Part shown: positions 11,965 through 25,000 of the stretch, one piece after another
How the letters are laid out: the number at the start of each line of letters is the position of its first letter
Position numbering within the stretch: the stretch's first letter is position 1
NCBI GenBank assembly: GCA_021234155.1
Contig: JAJEKV010000027.1
Span: 4,710,623 to 4,774,622, forward strand
Direction of reading: 5' to 3'
From: Isoetes taiwanensis
Taxonomy: Eukaryota > Streptophyta > Lycopodiopsida > Isoetales > Isoetaceae
Length of the DNA stretch: 64,000 bases
Position numbers and translations under genes: made by a program
The notes under the pieces: model-generated
Seen by the model: the letters and a program-made list of their open reading frames with translations, nothing else
The model's database searches: none
What the model was told of the DNA's origin: nothing

Positions 11965-11970
11965 AATAAA
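11965..11970 (+). terminator. Candidate polyadenylation signal of the GDSL gene
   Basis: AATAAA lies 127 bases after the stop codon in the 3' flank, a reasonable distance for a plant near-upstream element. No transcript evidence is available. Confidence 0.45.
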
Positions 11971-13846
11971 GGCAACACACTTTATTTGATTGATGATGGT
12001 CTAATAAGTATAAATATTATCTAATCTCGATATTATATTCAAGGTTACATATACCTCCAAGTATCAAATTTAATTTATGATAAAAGCAATTAAAAATCTA
12101 CTGCAAGTTTCAACCATCCAAGGTCAATCAGATGGTCCAATAGAGTAAGATACCATAAAGTTGCACATATCTAGTAGAAATCCATCTACTACAATTAGAT
12201 AAACGATCAATGATCATTCCACCAAGCATATTACAAGAATATGCCAAATCTATCTTGGTAACAATTGCAAAAAAGGGACAAAGGGGGGAAAAAAAGAAAG
12301 AAAGAAGATGTTAACGCACTGTGGGTTGCCACTGCAACTATACATCTATTAGTGTCTCAATTGTGAAACTACATCTATAGGTAGAATTGGAGATTAACTG
12401 ATGTTTGTAGGGTGTGTGTGCGTTATCTTTGCGTTGTTTTTTATTTAGCATTTATATACTTTTTACGAGGTGCAACGGGTATGTGCTTGCTAAGCATCTT
12501 GCAAAAGGTATCGACTTGCCAAGGATGTTAGTACAATATGTTGATGGGCGAAGTGGACTTGAGGACCTTTCTGTTATTGAAACATCTGCACTTGGATGAG
12601 TATACGTGATAGGTGAGAGATATTGAATACAGAAGATTGACATGTTCGCATTCGTTATGCTTGTTTGAGCGCATGACTATCAAAGTTGAATGATCGATGT
12701 TGACAATGTGAAGGCATACTTATACGATTGAGGGAGTCTAGACTCTTGTAACGACATAGAATTAATATTTGAGCATGAAATGCAATGGATCATTGGATAA
12801 TTTGGATCATATACATGCAGTTAGGGCACATCACTTAAACGACCAAACAGGTTCCAACTCCGAAAGGCTATACAAGCTAATCTATAAGCATTGGTTGTGA
12901 TCAACACTATTACACCACAACCTCTGATCAAAAGAAAATACATTGGTTTAAGGATGAGGTATAATAGTATCAATCTTCAACATGAATTGAGATCTCTATT
13001 TGTAGATCTCCATGTGCAGTCTAGTTTGACCCATGTGCCATCCCAATTCTGAGAATAGATTCCGAGGGCTTTCCAGAAATGTAAAGATCACTTCATTTTG
13101 ATCTATGGCAACCGAGTTATGCTGTTTCAAAGGAAGTAAACAAATATGAGAGATACGAGATCATATAGGATCATGTATGATAGGAAAGCAATGCCAAGGG
13201 TGATGAAAGGTGTAGGCATTAGAAATCTTCTTAGGCATGATAGGACGCTTGTCTCCATGGCCACGATGGAAGAATCATCATCTTCCTATGCTGGGAGATA
13301 ATGCTTGCATTCATTATCTTTCCTATATATATGATTAGTAGAAGAAAAAAAAGAAGTTTTCAGGCAAACCCAAAAATAATTACATTTGGCATCAGAAAGA
13401 GAGTTCCGGCGTGGACGCATGGGGATTGTTGGAGAGCTCTAAATTCCAGGTTGTGCATGTCTGGGGCCAAATTCATTGTGAGAATCAAAAGACCGAATTT
13501 GCAAATCAATCCTTGAGAGATGGCTGTTGGAGATGAGAAAAGCAAAGGATTGAGGGCCGAGAGCAATTAATTGAGCATAACAGGCAAAAAAAACTCCGGT
13601 GATGGGCAAAAAATCTCAGGTCCAGTGATGGCAAAAAAGCTCAGGTGAAGCTGAGGAATCCATGGACGTTTTTCTCAAACTATTCCTTCTACAACATTTG
13701 TGCAAGCAGGAGTCTCTAGTTTCAGATTCCTTGGGCATAGGCTTACAGGCAGATCTCTTCTTCAAATAACAATAGAATTAACAAAAGGAGGGGATGTTTA
13801 CCCTGTTAAATTTCAACAACAAAAATTATAAGAAGCCTCCTTGGAG
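11971..13846. other. No gene recognised
   Basis: Only short ORFs of no recognisable kind. No repeat family shared with other parts of this window was found here. Confidence 0.45.
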
Positions 13847-13857
13847 ATGCCTATGGA

Positions 13858-15470
13858 GGAAAAATGTTTCTTGGCGCAGCCCTTAGCGCCTGCGGCTAGG
13901 GCGGCAGCAGAGGAAGGAGGCCGCCCTCCTCTCCTTCTTTAAGATTCACCGCTGCACCTTCTTGCGGATCAAAGACCAAACCGGGTGCTAGTGGGGTTTG
14001 CTTGGGTGCTCCGCATTTATTTTGCCTTCAAAGAATTTGCGATCGATTTTGAAGCGGCTTCAAGGCGGTCTTTTGATTCAGGTTGTAAGCCACTAACGTG
14101 GCATTTTTGCTCTCAATCTTTAGAAGAATGATGATTTATATCACAATCAAAAGGCGAGAGTCTATAAGGTGGAGCCGAAATTTAAGCGAATCTTTAAAGA
14201 AAGACTTTTAGGTCTTTTCGGTCTTTCTAGTTGGATTTTCTGATCATTTGGTTTTTTTCCTCCTCTTGCTCTTTCTTTGCTAGCGTAAAGATCCGGAGGT
14301 GTTTTTCTTGGAAGAAGTTGAGTAAATTCTTGATCTCGGATTACAGCTTTATAACGTAATGTTGGGTTATTTGAGATTGCCGAGCTAGGATCTATTGTGC
14401 CAGCCGATGCTTCCATATCAAGACCGTATATCATGAGCCGAGATTTTAGGGAGAGTTCTCGTGGCTGGGCCGCGGTGTCTAGTCTACATTCTGGCCGACT
14501 GACCGGCGCGACCTCGACAATGCAAAGATCTCCTTTTGATCTCACATACGGTAATAAAATTGTATAATTTGATCATAGTTTGAAGTATAGGATTCCCAAG
14601 CAGAGGAGACCTGCCGTGTTACTCTTCATCTCTTTCCATCTTCATTTCTAGTTTTGCAAGAGGTTTTTGGAGCATTCAAGATTTGTTTGTAGCTGTGGAA
14701 AATGGGTACTTGGCTCCTATAGTACTCTGTTTAATTGAGACAGAAGAAGAGGTTGAGGGAGGCTCATGTGTTCTTTAGTTACAGACATGATTCAGATCCA
14801 GATGGGATCCTTTGTACTTAACTTATATCTGATCCATAGAGGGATCTCTGTATTGTAATTCTTCCTATCTGATTAATACAGACATTAGAGGAAAAATGAG
14901 ATCACATTTTGTCCCATTAAGGAATGCTTAAAATGCCATGTCAGCTTTTTAAAATGTCCAATAAGAGAAGAGCTCCAGTATATCTCATTCCAGTATTATG
15001 TGGCAGCTTGTTATTAATGCAGTTGCAACTAACTTCTGTAGTATCATTTTTTCATTATAACTTTTGATCCAGAACTCCGATTCAAAAACTTTTTGTAGCA
15101 ATGGGTTCGTCTTCACAAGATCTATCTAGTGATAACCCATTCATACATCTTTTACGATATAAATATATAAGAAATAAGCAAAAAATCATATTTTTTTAAG
15201 GTTAACGCATATGACCATATTGAAATACATCATAACCATATATCATTGGAAAGATCTTTTCATTCCGCATCTAATGCAACAAACGCCGCAACATTTTGAC
15301 GAGTGGATCAAAAGTTATGGGGGGAAAACAACAACAATGAAGTTGTTGGTGCTGCATTAATTGCAGTTAATAGAGGGTAGCCATTCCATTGGAGGATTCT
15401 TATGGGGATGAAATGAGATCTCAAATTTCCTCTAATGAACTTCTTTCCTTCAAAAAAAAAAAAAAAAAAA
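13858..15470 (+). mobile_element. ORF-less poly(A) retroposon, copy 1, with 11-bp target duplication
   Basis: The insert is flanked by a perfect duplication ATGCCTATGGA (13847-13857 and 15471-15481) and ends in about 20 A, the signature of target-primed retroposition. Its GC-rich head contains GCGCCTGCGGCTAGGGCG and AGGAGGCCGCCCT, and its body shares GTCTATAAGGTGGAGC, TTGCTCTTTCTTGCTAGC-like and GCCGAGCTAGGA blocks with the copy at 18306-19581. It carries no recognisable protein. An internally deleted, non-autonomous LINE (L1 type) is the best guess. A 555-bp MITE (14883-15437) lies close to its 3' end. Confidence 0.75.
14883..15437. mobile_element. TIR MITE nested in retroposon copy 1
   Basis: The terminal inverted repeats are about 33 bp. 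The left end starts CATTAGAGGAAAAATGAGAT and the reverse complement of the right end reads CATTAGAGGAAATTTGAGAT, both continuing to a CATTT-TCCC block. A second inner inverted pair (AACTTTTGATCC near 15060 and GGATCAAAAGTT near 15306) adds to the palindromic layout. It has no ORF and no transposase. The second retroposon copy lacks it. The target duplication could not be fixed, so the superfamily is unassigned. Confidence 0.7.
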
Positions 15471-15481
15471 ATGCCTATGGA

Positions 15482-16446
15482 CATGATTCCCTCCCAAAAC
15501 AGAGGCCTAATTGATTCTTTCAATGGGCCTGCATATGAAAGCAGAGGTATCAGTTCATCAACAATGCTGTGAAAAAGCTTGATTTAGGCATGTGTCATAG
15601 TCATTTGAGGTTTTGGGTCTGTAGATCGTGTAAGCAGTGTTACGCCATATTTTGACTGTAAAAACTCGGAAGAATGTTTAGAATTAGAGGAAGATATCTG
15701 TGCGTTTGAAAATGGTGGTCTTAGACCGACACATGGATCTGGAAGCTGGGGCTACCCATGACAAAAATTGACGGTCCTTATCCTTTATTTATTGCGTATA
15801 GCAGAAATTTCTTGGCTCTGTGCTGCCTATCTAAATTTTCCCCATTTTTTAAGATCTTTCTATCTCGCTTCCGGTAGCACTATGGTCTGGGAATTTGTCC
15901 ACAAAAGTACAGATGGAATTCAATTTTTGTTGCTAGATAGGAAGAACCAAATTATAACTGTGCAAGAATTGAGAGCTCTCCCAGAGCTAAGAATTTTGCA
16001 GTCTGACAGGCATGAACCCATCGATTTTAGGAGGTCGAAATTGATCCATTCTGTGGAATTCAGACTGGATAGAGTTCCGAACATCCAAGCAATTCCACTA
16101 TAGAATTTCGCCCAGATGGAGATTAAATTCTAACGGCGAATCGCCCGGCATGCCAAGCTACACAATGAAAACTATTACTCGTGAACAACCTTCATCAACA
16201 GATTTAATTGCTTCCAGGTTAAGCTTCTATCTCTGATTTGAACGCCCAGCTTCTGTCGCCTCCATGTTTTCTGGAAACCTTGCTAGCTTGACCTTGCTAG
16301 CGGTTCCGATCAAACGTGGCTGAAGGCAGAGTCACGGGAATCCAATTTGTTGCAACGAAGGGACTTCGCAAATACCGGGCCGCACGCCAGCCAGCCAGCA
16401 GCTCCACCGCTAAAGGGTGGGCATACGCTCTTTAGTCGCCGAAACT
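15482..16446. other. No gene recognised
   Basis: A 111-codon open frame (15768-16103, plus, TTG start) lies here but has no recognisable motif, no signal for splicing that improves it and no homologous copy in the window. I do not call it a gene. Confidence 0.4.
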
Positions 16447-16895
16447 CCGTATATATCATCCGGGATGTGGTTTTTCCGGACAAAACAGAGTGGTTAATCC
16501 GGACATCCGGTATCGCCCAGATGGTTAATCCGGACATCCGATATCAGCCGTGGTGGTTAATCCGGACATCCGATATCGCCCAAGTGCTTAATCCGGACAA
16601 AAGTTGTTAATCCGGACAAAACCAGCGTAGAACCGCAAGCGGGCAGGGCAGAAATTTTGATCGACGCGCTCTTCCTCGCCCGTGGGCGGTTTGATCCGCT
16701 TTAAAAAGCATGTCAATCGCTTTGTATGCTCCTTTTATGCTAGATTGACGAAGAGAGGAAGAGATTTGAGGCGAAATAGAGCAGAATCGATCAAAAAAGG
16801 GCAAAAAACAGTTGGTTTTTGGGCTTGCAACTGCGCGGTTCTTGGTGGCTGATAATGGGTGTCCAGATTAACCACATCCCGGATGATAAATACGG
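16447..16895. mobile_element. TIR MITE with internal 30-bp tandem repeats, copy 1
   Basis: The ends are CCGTATATATCATCCGGGAT and, on the reverse strand, CCGTATTTATCATCCGGGAT, each followed by GTGG. Just inside the left end, the unit GGTTAATCCGGACATCCGAT with a GCCC/AGCC spacer recurs four to five times. The remainder (AAGCATGTCAATCGCTTTG, GACGAAGAGAGGAAG, TTGGTTTTTGGG) aligns with the copy at 36389-36823. No protein is encoded. The superfamily is not settled because the target duplication is unclear. Confidence 0.75.
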
Positions 16896-18305
16896 TCTTC
16901 CTTAGCTGTCGCAGTTTAGGCCCAGCTGCCCACGTGGCTGCACAGCGACAGATCGTTGAATTCACATGAAAATCAAGAAATAAGACCAGAACAGGTTTTG
17001 GATCATCCCATCCACACATAAGTAATCGAAGCCTTCTTATCTCTTTCTGCATCGATTCTCGTTACCTTTTCTGATCCCATCCACATTTATTCTGCATTTA
17101 CCAATGCTCGCTATCTTTCCTGATTGATTCCTGATAAGTAAATAGAAACATAGCAAAGAATTGACAGAGTTCTTGAATTTGAGAAACTGAACTGCTTTTG
17201 ATCATACTAAGAAGGAATTGCTTTTGATTCTAAACAGGAATTCTCTAATGATATTGATAATGATAGCATAGCACTGCTGATATATTTGAGCTTCATAACA
17301 GATGTTTGAAATATCTCTGATGGCGCACACAGACCTGCGCTGTAGCAGCTGCTGCAGGCAACCTAAATGGTCATGTGAATGACCCGGCAGCCAGCTGGTC
17401 CGCCACAGTTTGCGCAACCGTATTTATGCCCATGTAGCCATCGAACGTGGCAACGATGGTGAGCCGCCCACTTTAGGGGTGCTCACCTTTTGCAATGCTT
17501 TAAAATAGACCCTTATCTAAGATATTTAACATATTTAAACCCCTTTGGTGTAATATGATATTCCATACTAGGCTTTACACATATTTACCAACATAAAATG
17601 TGTCATTCCACGTTAACATCCCCTAAGCTAATAATTACCAAGGTGCACTATAACATTAGAACTAAGGAACATGCGGCCTCTCCTATTTCAATGACCACAC
17701 CATATCAAATAATATTATGTTACCTCGTACAACAACATACATGTTAATCTTTACAAAATGGTTGTAAATCTGGCGTAACACGGCCAATAACCCACTAAAT
17801 ATTTATCGCCCATCCTCAACTACCAACTCGATGTCCTTGGATCCTGTAAATCGAAACAAACCATCTAATCTCAGTTCAAATCAAACAATCAACGGTTTTT
17901 TTCAAGTTCCCTAAATGCGAGTTTTTAGAGCAATTTGTGCATTTTTATAGCCTGGTTTGTTGCAGCAGCGAGAAACTTGGGTCCAAATTAGAACCTTGAT
18001 GTCATATTGTGGTCCGATGAAGATCGACAGTGGAGAAATCAAAGCCCCACTTCCACCGAAAATGCCATTCAGGAAGAGATAGAATTTACCTTTGACCAAT
18101 GTCGAAGCGTACCAACATGTAGAAAACGTAGAAATAATATATACTCCATCACTAACCTTTATGCATACACATCCAAAGTATTGAATCTATTGCAAGTTAA
18201 GACGTGACCATATCCAATTAAAGTATCAAAGGTATCACTCTATGCTTTTTCAGAAGGAATGTAAAACACAAGAATTCTAGATTTTCAAATCCCAACAAGA
18301 AAAAC
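16896..18305. other. No gene recognised
   Basis: Short ORFs only; nothing with a domain signature or shared with other parts of the window was identified. Confidence 0.45.
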
Positions 18306-19581
18306 GGAAGAATATGCTTCTTGGCGCTGACGACGCCGCCTGCGGCTAGGGCGACACAGGAGAAGGGAGGCCGCCCTGATCTGCTCATTCAAGACTGCCA
18401 GGTTATCTATTTCTTGAAGCTTTCTTCAGGGCGGCGTTCTCTAGGGCTTGTAGGTAATCCACTGACGTGGTCTTTCTGCTCTAATGCTTTAAGCATTATG
18501 ATTCTTGCAATCTGAGTAAGAATACACTGAAAAGGCACATGGTCTATAAGGTGGAGCAGATCTCTGCACAGCCTTTGAGAAAAGGAAGTTTCAGTTTTGT
18601 TGGTTTTCTGCAGTCATAATTTACTCCAGGTTCTTTAAACAGATGTTTGATTCCCTCCCTGTTGCTCTTTCTTGCTAGCAGAAAGATATAGGGATGTCTC
18701 CTTGATAGGAACATAGTAGTCTGATTTGATTCTAATCTACAGATTCCTCAACCAGATATAGGATGGTATATGGAATTTTCAGAAACAGCCGAGCTAGGAA
18801 TATATTTTGAATCAGATGCTTGTGATAGATTGGCAAATACTTGGAATTTCTTAGCACTTCCTTTGCTTTTTCAATTACTGCTATGAAGCCATTCAAGCTC
18901 TGAAGCTTGAAGATAATTTGGTGCTGATGCCAAATTTTTCTTTGATACCAATCCACTGTATGGATATGGTTTGCTCAAATACTGCTACATTTGAGCTGTG
19001 TGCTAAGATCAGGTACTGATGCCTGAATTCCATTCTTGAGGTTGTATCTGGTGGTTGGGCTAATTGTCTAACCAATTCAGGCTGACTGCTATCTATTCCA
19101 ACAATGCAGCATTTTTGGGATTACATATACCATTATGTGTACTGGCCGATTAATTTGCAGGTTTGGTCAAATTTCAGGAGCTTTAGCAGTTTGAGCAGTG
19201 TGACAGATTGCTCATTTTACTATGTATTTCCTTTTCTCTTCATCTTTATTTTTGCAACAGGAGTTTGTGAGCATTCAAGGATTTAACTGCAGCTTTTGGA
19301 AAGTCTGTTCTTACTTCTATAGTATTATGGTTAGTTGAGAAGATGTTGATTCAATCCTATAGTATCAGCTGGGCATAAGAAGAAGTTGAGTGAGGCTTAC
19401 AAGTACAGAAATTGCAGTTATGATATCTTGCTATTAGAGCCTCTAATAAGTCTCGGCAAGAACAGGATGAAGAAGTTGAGATTCTCCTGTAGTAATTCTG
19501 TTCTTGTTTTGTAGCATTATACCTTTACTATATAATATAAAAATCCCCCTTACCTTCAAAAAAAAAAAAAAAAAAAAAAAA
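18306..19581 (+). mobile_element. ORF-less poly(A) retroposon, copy 2
   Basis: Colinear with the element at 13858-15470: the head GCCTGCGGCTAGGGCGAC, then CACTGACGTGG, GTCTATAAGGTGGAGC, TTGCTCTTTCTTGCTAGC and CAGCCGAGCTAGGA, ending in 24 A (19558-19581) after ATAAAAATCCCCCTTACCTTC. It lacks the MITE of copy 1. The copies are clearly diverged from one another, so both are old or belong to different subfamilies. No ORF of note is present and no clear target duplication was seen. Confidence 0.7.
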
Positions 19582-21332
19582 CATAAATGATTTTAATGTT
19601 GTGTAATACAACTAGGTGTTCCTTGATTTTTTTTTTTATTTTTTTTTGCCCATAACAAATGCTGGGCGTATTCCTCTCTCAAGCCCAAAACTAGTTCCCC
19701 TCCTAAGCTGCCCTTTTTTAATGGTTCCTGCCAACGTGGCAATACCACATGGCGACCACTAGCTCCCAGTGCCTATTTCGAGGGGGCACCCGATTTACGG
19801 GTGCTCACTTTTTTCCAATTTATTGTCTCAACAAATTTTTACCTATGCTATAAAACATGTTATTGTAGCATATGTTGTTGCCCTTGATGGTATAAACTTT
19901 TTTACCCATGGCATGAGATATGTTATCACCCCCAACGCCTTAGGCCTATTTATCAATGCCCTTAGGTATAAATATGTTATCCATTGGCATCCAGTAGTCT
20001 AAGAAATACTAAGGTGCACCATAACCTTAGAATTAGAAAAACATGATGGCACAGATACATGTTGGTGCAACGTAAATGTAACATAGAATCTCTCCATGTA
20101 CATTAGAGGCATTGCAAATTATTTCCCAAAGTGTGGAGTTGTTCATATTCAACAAGTAGCCTCGCATTATGTCTATGCATGCCTGATGTGTTTTGGCATG
20201 TTCATTTGGTCTGATAGAGCAGCCGCCACGACATGCAAGAGGTGTTGGATATCTAACTAGTGTTGCATAGTCTATTTGCTAATCTTTCATTGGCAACAAC
20301 TTTGCTCTTACCCCTACTCAACTCCACAATAAATTGTTCTACTAATAGAAGACCGGCCATACCAGCATGCCACTCTGCTCACGGCAATATTTTCTCAAAT
20401 ATTGCCATTTAAATTTTATCTATGTGATATTCAACAACAAAATGAATTTGAGCAAATGCATTTCATATTCTACGTTCTAACATATCATTCTACCAATAAA
20501 ACACATTGTTCTAACAAATCTATAGGCAAACATACATATTTTTCAAGGGGCCCATAGCAGCATCTTTAAGCTCCCAACCTAGAACAAATAAAGCATTAAT
20601 TACAACTTACTTGGCAATTTGTCCATGAAGGTCTTGAACGATAGGTCTTTCACCAAAGCTTGAACAGTTAGGCATTCTGAATTATCCACTTATATCGACA
20701 CACTCTAAGGCATTGTACAATGTCTTGGCAACCCATAAATAAGCATCCTCGGCAAAAGTAGAGGAATTAGAACCGACTTCGTGAGAGATATCAGAGCAGG
20801 AGGAAGCTCAGGAGGAAGCTGGCGAACAAAGACTAAGCAAGGTATATTTATTCAAAGTTCTCATCCCATATATATCTTGATACATGGGGACCAATGCTCC
20901 CTCTACATGTCACGCACTTGGGTTCGACCTTCAAGGGTGCACTGGCACTGCAAATTCTTGTAGTTAGTATAATTATAATTAAAAGGGATGGTTCTCTTAT
21001 AACCATCATAGTATTAAATAGTGAATACTAATGCGGTGTTGAAATTGCAAGCTAATAGAACGTAGGAGCTGCAAGACAGAGGACGGTAGTATGTTTTTCA
21101 AGAAGTGACAATGATCTATAAAACATTGAATTTAATTAATTGTCCGTAGTATCGTCTAACTAAGGCATAGTAAATGCCGTAGAATGTTGGATTAATTGAT
21201 TAACTATGAGTTTAATCAGGAAGTACTACCTTAAGGTAATTGTGTTAATTGCATGCATTTAAGCTAGTCCAGCAAGGATCATGCGAATTCCAAGGTGGGG
21301 AAATGCGTGATGCTGCAGACAGCATCAATTCA
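19582..21332. other. No gene recognised; right edge is probably Gypsy internal DNA
   Basis: The last bases (21333-21344) are the polypurine tract of the Gypsy LTR that follows, so at least part of this stretch should be internal sequence of that element. I could not recognise gag or pol in it, so the internal part is either very diverged or mostly deleted. Confidence 0.4.
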
Positions 21333-21344
21333 AGGTGGGGAGAA
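21333..21344 (+). promoter_or_regulatory. Polypurine tract of Gypsy element 2
   Basis: AGGTGGGGAGAA lies directly before the LTR start TGTGACG at 21345, the expected position for the plus-strand primer of an LTR retrotransposon. A near copy (CAAGGTGGGGAAATG) occurs about 40 bp upstream. Confidence 0.65.
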
Positions 21345-21368
21345 TGTGACGTTCTAGGATAATATATG

Positions 21369-22049
21369 TGAAGAAAAATGATCAATAGAACTACTCACAA
21401 GTTTATCTATTCAAATTCTCCTTTAGGATATTTCAAGCAAATTCATTCAACTTTCAAAGACTATTAACTCAATCCCTTTATATATCTTCGACTTATGTTA
21501 TATTCATATAACCATTGAACTGCTACAGTAAAATCACTGTAGATATGGGATTGACTACAACACTGTAGCAGTGTTGATTACACCTCCGACAGCCCAAGCC
21601 CGGATCACACAAGGTCTTCCGGCATTTGCAACATCAAATTATTCGTACATAATACAAATACAATTCTTCTTTGTTTTATAGACTTCAGTCCGGCCGATAT
21701 GCCGGACCGATCGAGTATGGGTCCCATGACCTATTGGTCTTTGTGGACGTTAAAAAATCTATTCTATTCTATTCTATTCAACGTTTCTTAATTAGGAACT
21801 TTGAACCATATTCCTCCCTTAAATATATGCAAGGTGTCGTCCTTAAAATACCTGCTATGTATATTCAATGGTTCATTAACCATTGCCTTATTTTCAAATC
21901 TCAAATGTGCTTCAAGCACAACTTAGGTATAACCTAGGTCAGCTCAACTCTAGCTTAACCTGCTTAAATGATGGTCACCACAACTTAGTTGTAGTCAGAC
22001 TGTGCTCATCACTTAATCCAGCATAATTATAACATGATAATTCCTTACA
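21369..22049 (-). repeat. Copia 3' LTR (681 bp)
   Basis: On the minus strand it begins TGTAAGGAATTATCATG and ends CATTTTTCTTCA. It matches 26171-26799 closely except that 21716-21779 replaces about ten bases of the other LTR with a SINE 3' segment and a (TATTC)n tail. Confidence 0.93.
21716..21779 (+). repeat. SINE 3'-end segment within the Copia 3' LTR
   Basis: TATGGGTCCCATGACCTATT followed by GGTCTTTGTGGACGTTAAAA and four ATTCT-type units is the 3' end of the SINE seen at 46313-46360 (minus). Stem GACC-TATT-GGTC spans 21728-21739. It is absent from the partner LTR, so it was gained after or during Copia insertion as a 5'-truncated SINE. Confidence 0.7.
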
Positions 22050-25000
22050 ATTCCCCCTTCATGTTATAATCTATGCATTGTATAGAATTTTTCAGTTCAG
22101 CAAATTTACTTTCTGGTAATGCTTTTGTCAGAAGATCTGCCAACTGTTTTGAAGTATGGACATATATTAATTTCACCAAGTTCTTTCCCACAACTTCCCT
22201 GAAAAAATGCAGTTCTAGATCAATGTTTTGATCTTTCATGGAACAATGGGTCCTTAGTCATGGCAATGCAGCTTGTGCTGTCACAATATAACTTTGTGGC
22301 TTCATTTTGACTGTACCCCAACTCTGTTAATAATCTTCTTTCCCATATCAGTTCTTTGGTTGCCAAAACAGCAGAAGCATATTCTGCTTCAGCACTAGAT
22401 AGTGCTATTGACTTCTGTTTTTTACATTTCCAAGAAACAGGAGCTCCTCCTAAGAAAGTCAAATACCTTGAAGTTGATTTTCTAGTATCCAAGTCCCCTC
22501 CCCAATCTGCATCACAATATGCTAGTAATTGTAAATTATCATTGCAAAACCTAATCCCATGATTCATGGTACCTTTTAAATATCTCGAGACCCTTTTTGC
22601 TGCTATCCAATGATCCCTTCCAGGATCATTATTGTATCTGCTCAACATGTTCACCACATAGGCAATGTCAGGCCTGGTACAATTGGCTACATATGATAAA
22701 CGCCCTATTAATGACATGTAAGGCACATTTTTCAGATCTTCTCGTTCTTCATCTGTTGAGGGGCACATTTTTGCAGAAATCTTACAACCTGGCACTATTG
22801 GGGTCTTGCAGATGTTACAATTGTTCATTTTGAATTTCTCAAGCATTCCCTCTATCTGCCCTTTCTGTGTAAGTGTCAAGGTCTTAGTTATTCTGTCCCT
22901 ATGCACTTCAATACCCAAAAATTTCTTCAGTTCGCCAAGATCTGACATTCTAAATTTATTATTCAAAATGTTTTTGCAATGCTTCAGAAACATTTATACT
23001 GCTTGACACCATTATGTTATCATCCACATAAAGAGCTAGTATACATCATTCATTTCCAATTTGATATCTATAAAGGTTTCCATCATTTTGCAACTTGTTG
23101 AACCCTTGTTCTCTGAGATAGGTATCTATGCACTTATACCATTCTCTTGGAGATTGTTTAAGTCCATACACTGCTTTATTCAACTTCCAAACCTTCCCTG
23201 ATCCCTCTTCAACTCCTGGAGGCAATTTCATGTAAATCTCTTCTTCTAAATTTGCATTCAAAAAAGCTGTATTCACATCCATATGATGAATTTCAAAATC
23301 TGTTGCATTTGCAATGGCCAATAGCATTTTAATACTATTCATTTTTACCAAAGGGGAGAATATATCTTCATAATCTTGACCATACTTCTGTGTAAAACCC
23401 TGAGCCACCAATCTGGCTTTAAATTTTGGAGTTATGCCATCTGATTCTTTTTTAATCTTAAACAACCATTTATTGCCAACAATATTCTTGTTAACAGGCA
23501 TATCAACTATTTCATATGTATTCGTCCTATTGAATGACTCCATTTCCTCCTTCATAGCCTTTATCCATTTCTTGCTATCAGGTGAAGCTATAGCTTCATC
23601 ATAGGTTTTTGGAACTGACAAGTCAAGGTGCATTAAAATTAGAATCATTAGTATGTGTTAGTATTTCTTTAATATTTGAGTCTTCATCCTCATCATAATC
23701 AATGGTCATTTGAGGCTTAACCCCTTCATTTTCAAATCTTACCTATTTAGTGCCCTTATCAACAGTAGCAATTTCTTTACTATTGATCTTAGGCAGAATC
23801 TTATAAAATTGCTCCTCATCAAAGGAAACATCCCTGCTTATAATAATTCTTCTCTTACTGGGATCATACAGTCTATAAGCTTTTGATTGTTGATCATATC
23901 CAACTAGATATGTAATATATGCCCTGTCATCTAATTTTTTTTCTTAACTCTTCAGGAGCATGAGCAAAGGCCAAACATCCATAGGCTTTGAGCCTTTCAT
24001 AATCTGGAGAATTACCTGACCATAATACTTGTGGAATTTCTCCTTTAATGCTTATTGAAGGCAGCAGATTTTGCACAAACACAGCAGCTTTAATTGCCTC
24101 CTCCCATAGAAAATTGGGCAGACTAGAATATTTGATCATACTTCTAACTGCATTAAGAATAGTTCTGTTTTTCCTTTCAACAATTCCATTTTGCTGAGGG
24201 GTAAATCTACATGTCAATTGTCTCTTAATCCCAAGTTCATTGCAATATTGCTTAAATTCATTTGATAAATACTCACCACCCCTGTCTGAGCGTAAACACT
24301 TGATCCTTCTTCCTGTTTCAAGCTATACCTCATTCATATAGTGTTTGAAAGCTTGCAAAACTAAATCTTTTGTACTCAAACAATAAACTTTGGCCATTCT
24401 ACTATAGTCATCAATAAATGTCATAAAATACCTTTTTCCTGATAGGCTGGTCACATTTAATGGTCCACATAAATCTGTATGAATCAAGTCCAAGACCCCT
24501 TTTGCTCTTTTTGTTGACTTCTTAAAGGGAAGTCTCGTGTGCTTGCCTAAAAGGCATCCTACACATTTGAAATGCTCATCTTTTAGTTCACTGCCCTTGA
24601 TCAAACCTTTATTCGTCATAAGCTGCACAGTTTTAGAATTAACATGACACATTCTCTCATGCCAGGTTTTGACATTTGCACATGTTACAACATTTAAACT
24701 GGGAAGACATTGATCTATGTTTAGGCCAAACAAATTTCCCACTCTTTTCCAATAATTTCAATTGATTGTTGAAAAACACTTTACATTGCAATTTCTCAAA
24801 CAACACCTTGTAGTCAAGATCTACAAGCTGGCAAATTGAAATCAGATTTCTAATTAATCCTGGTACACACAAAACATCTTCTAATTTGACTGCCTTCCCA
24901 TCTAAATCAAAAAGCTCAAGGATCCCAGTGTCTTCAATTTTTTGTAAATCTCCATTGCCCAGCTGAACATGTCTTCCCTTTGTTTTTGTGCAGTTCTTTA

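Noticed and set aside
15768..16103. 111-codon plus-strand ORF as a gene
   Set aside because: It begins with TTG, has no recognisable domain and no flanking exon evidence.
13858..19581. The two poly(A) repeats as LTRs of one element
   Set aside because: They end in poly(A), one has a private 11-bp duplication, and they lack TG...CA ends, PBS and PPT.
22356..23006. Plus-strand ORFs within the Copia RT/RNase H region
   Set aside because: Antisense to clearly identified RT and RNase H motifs.
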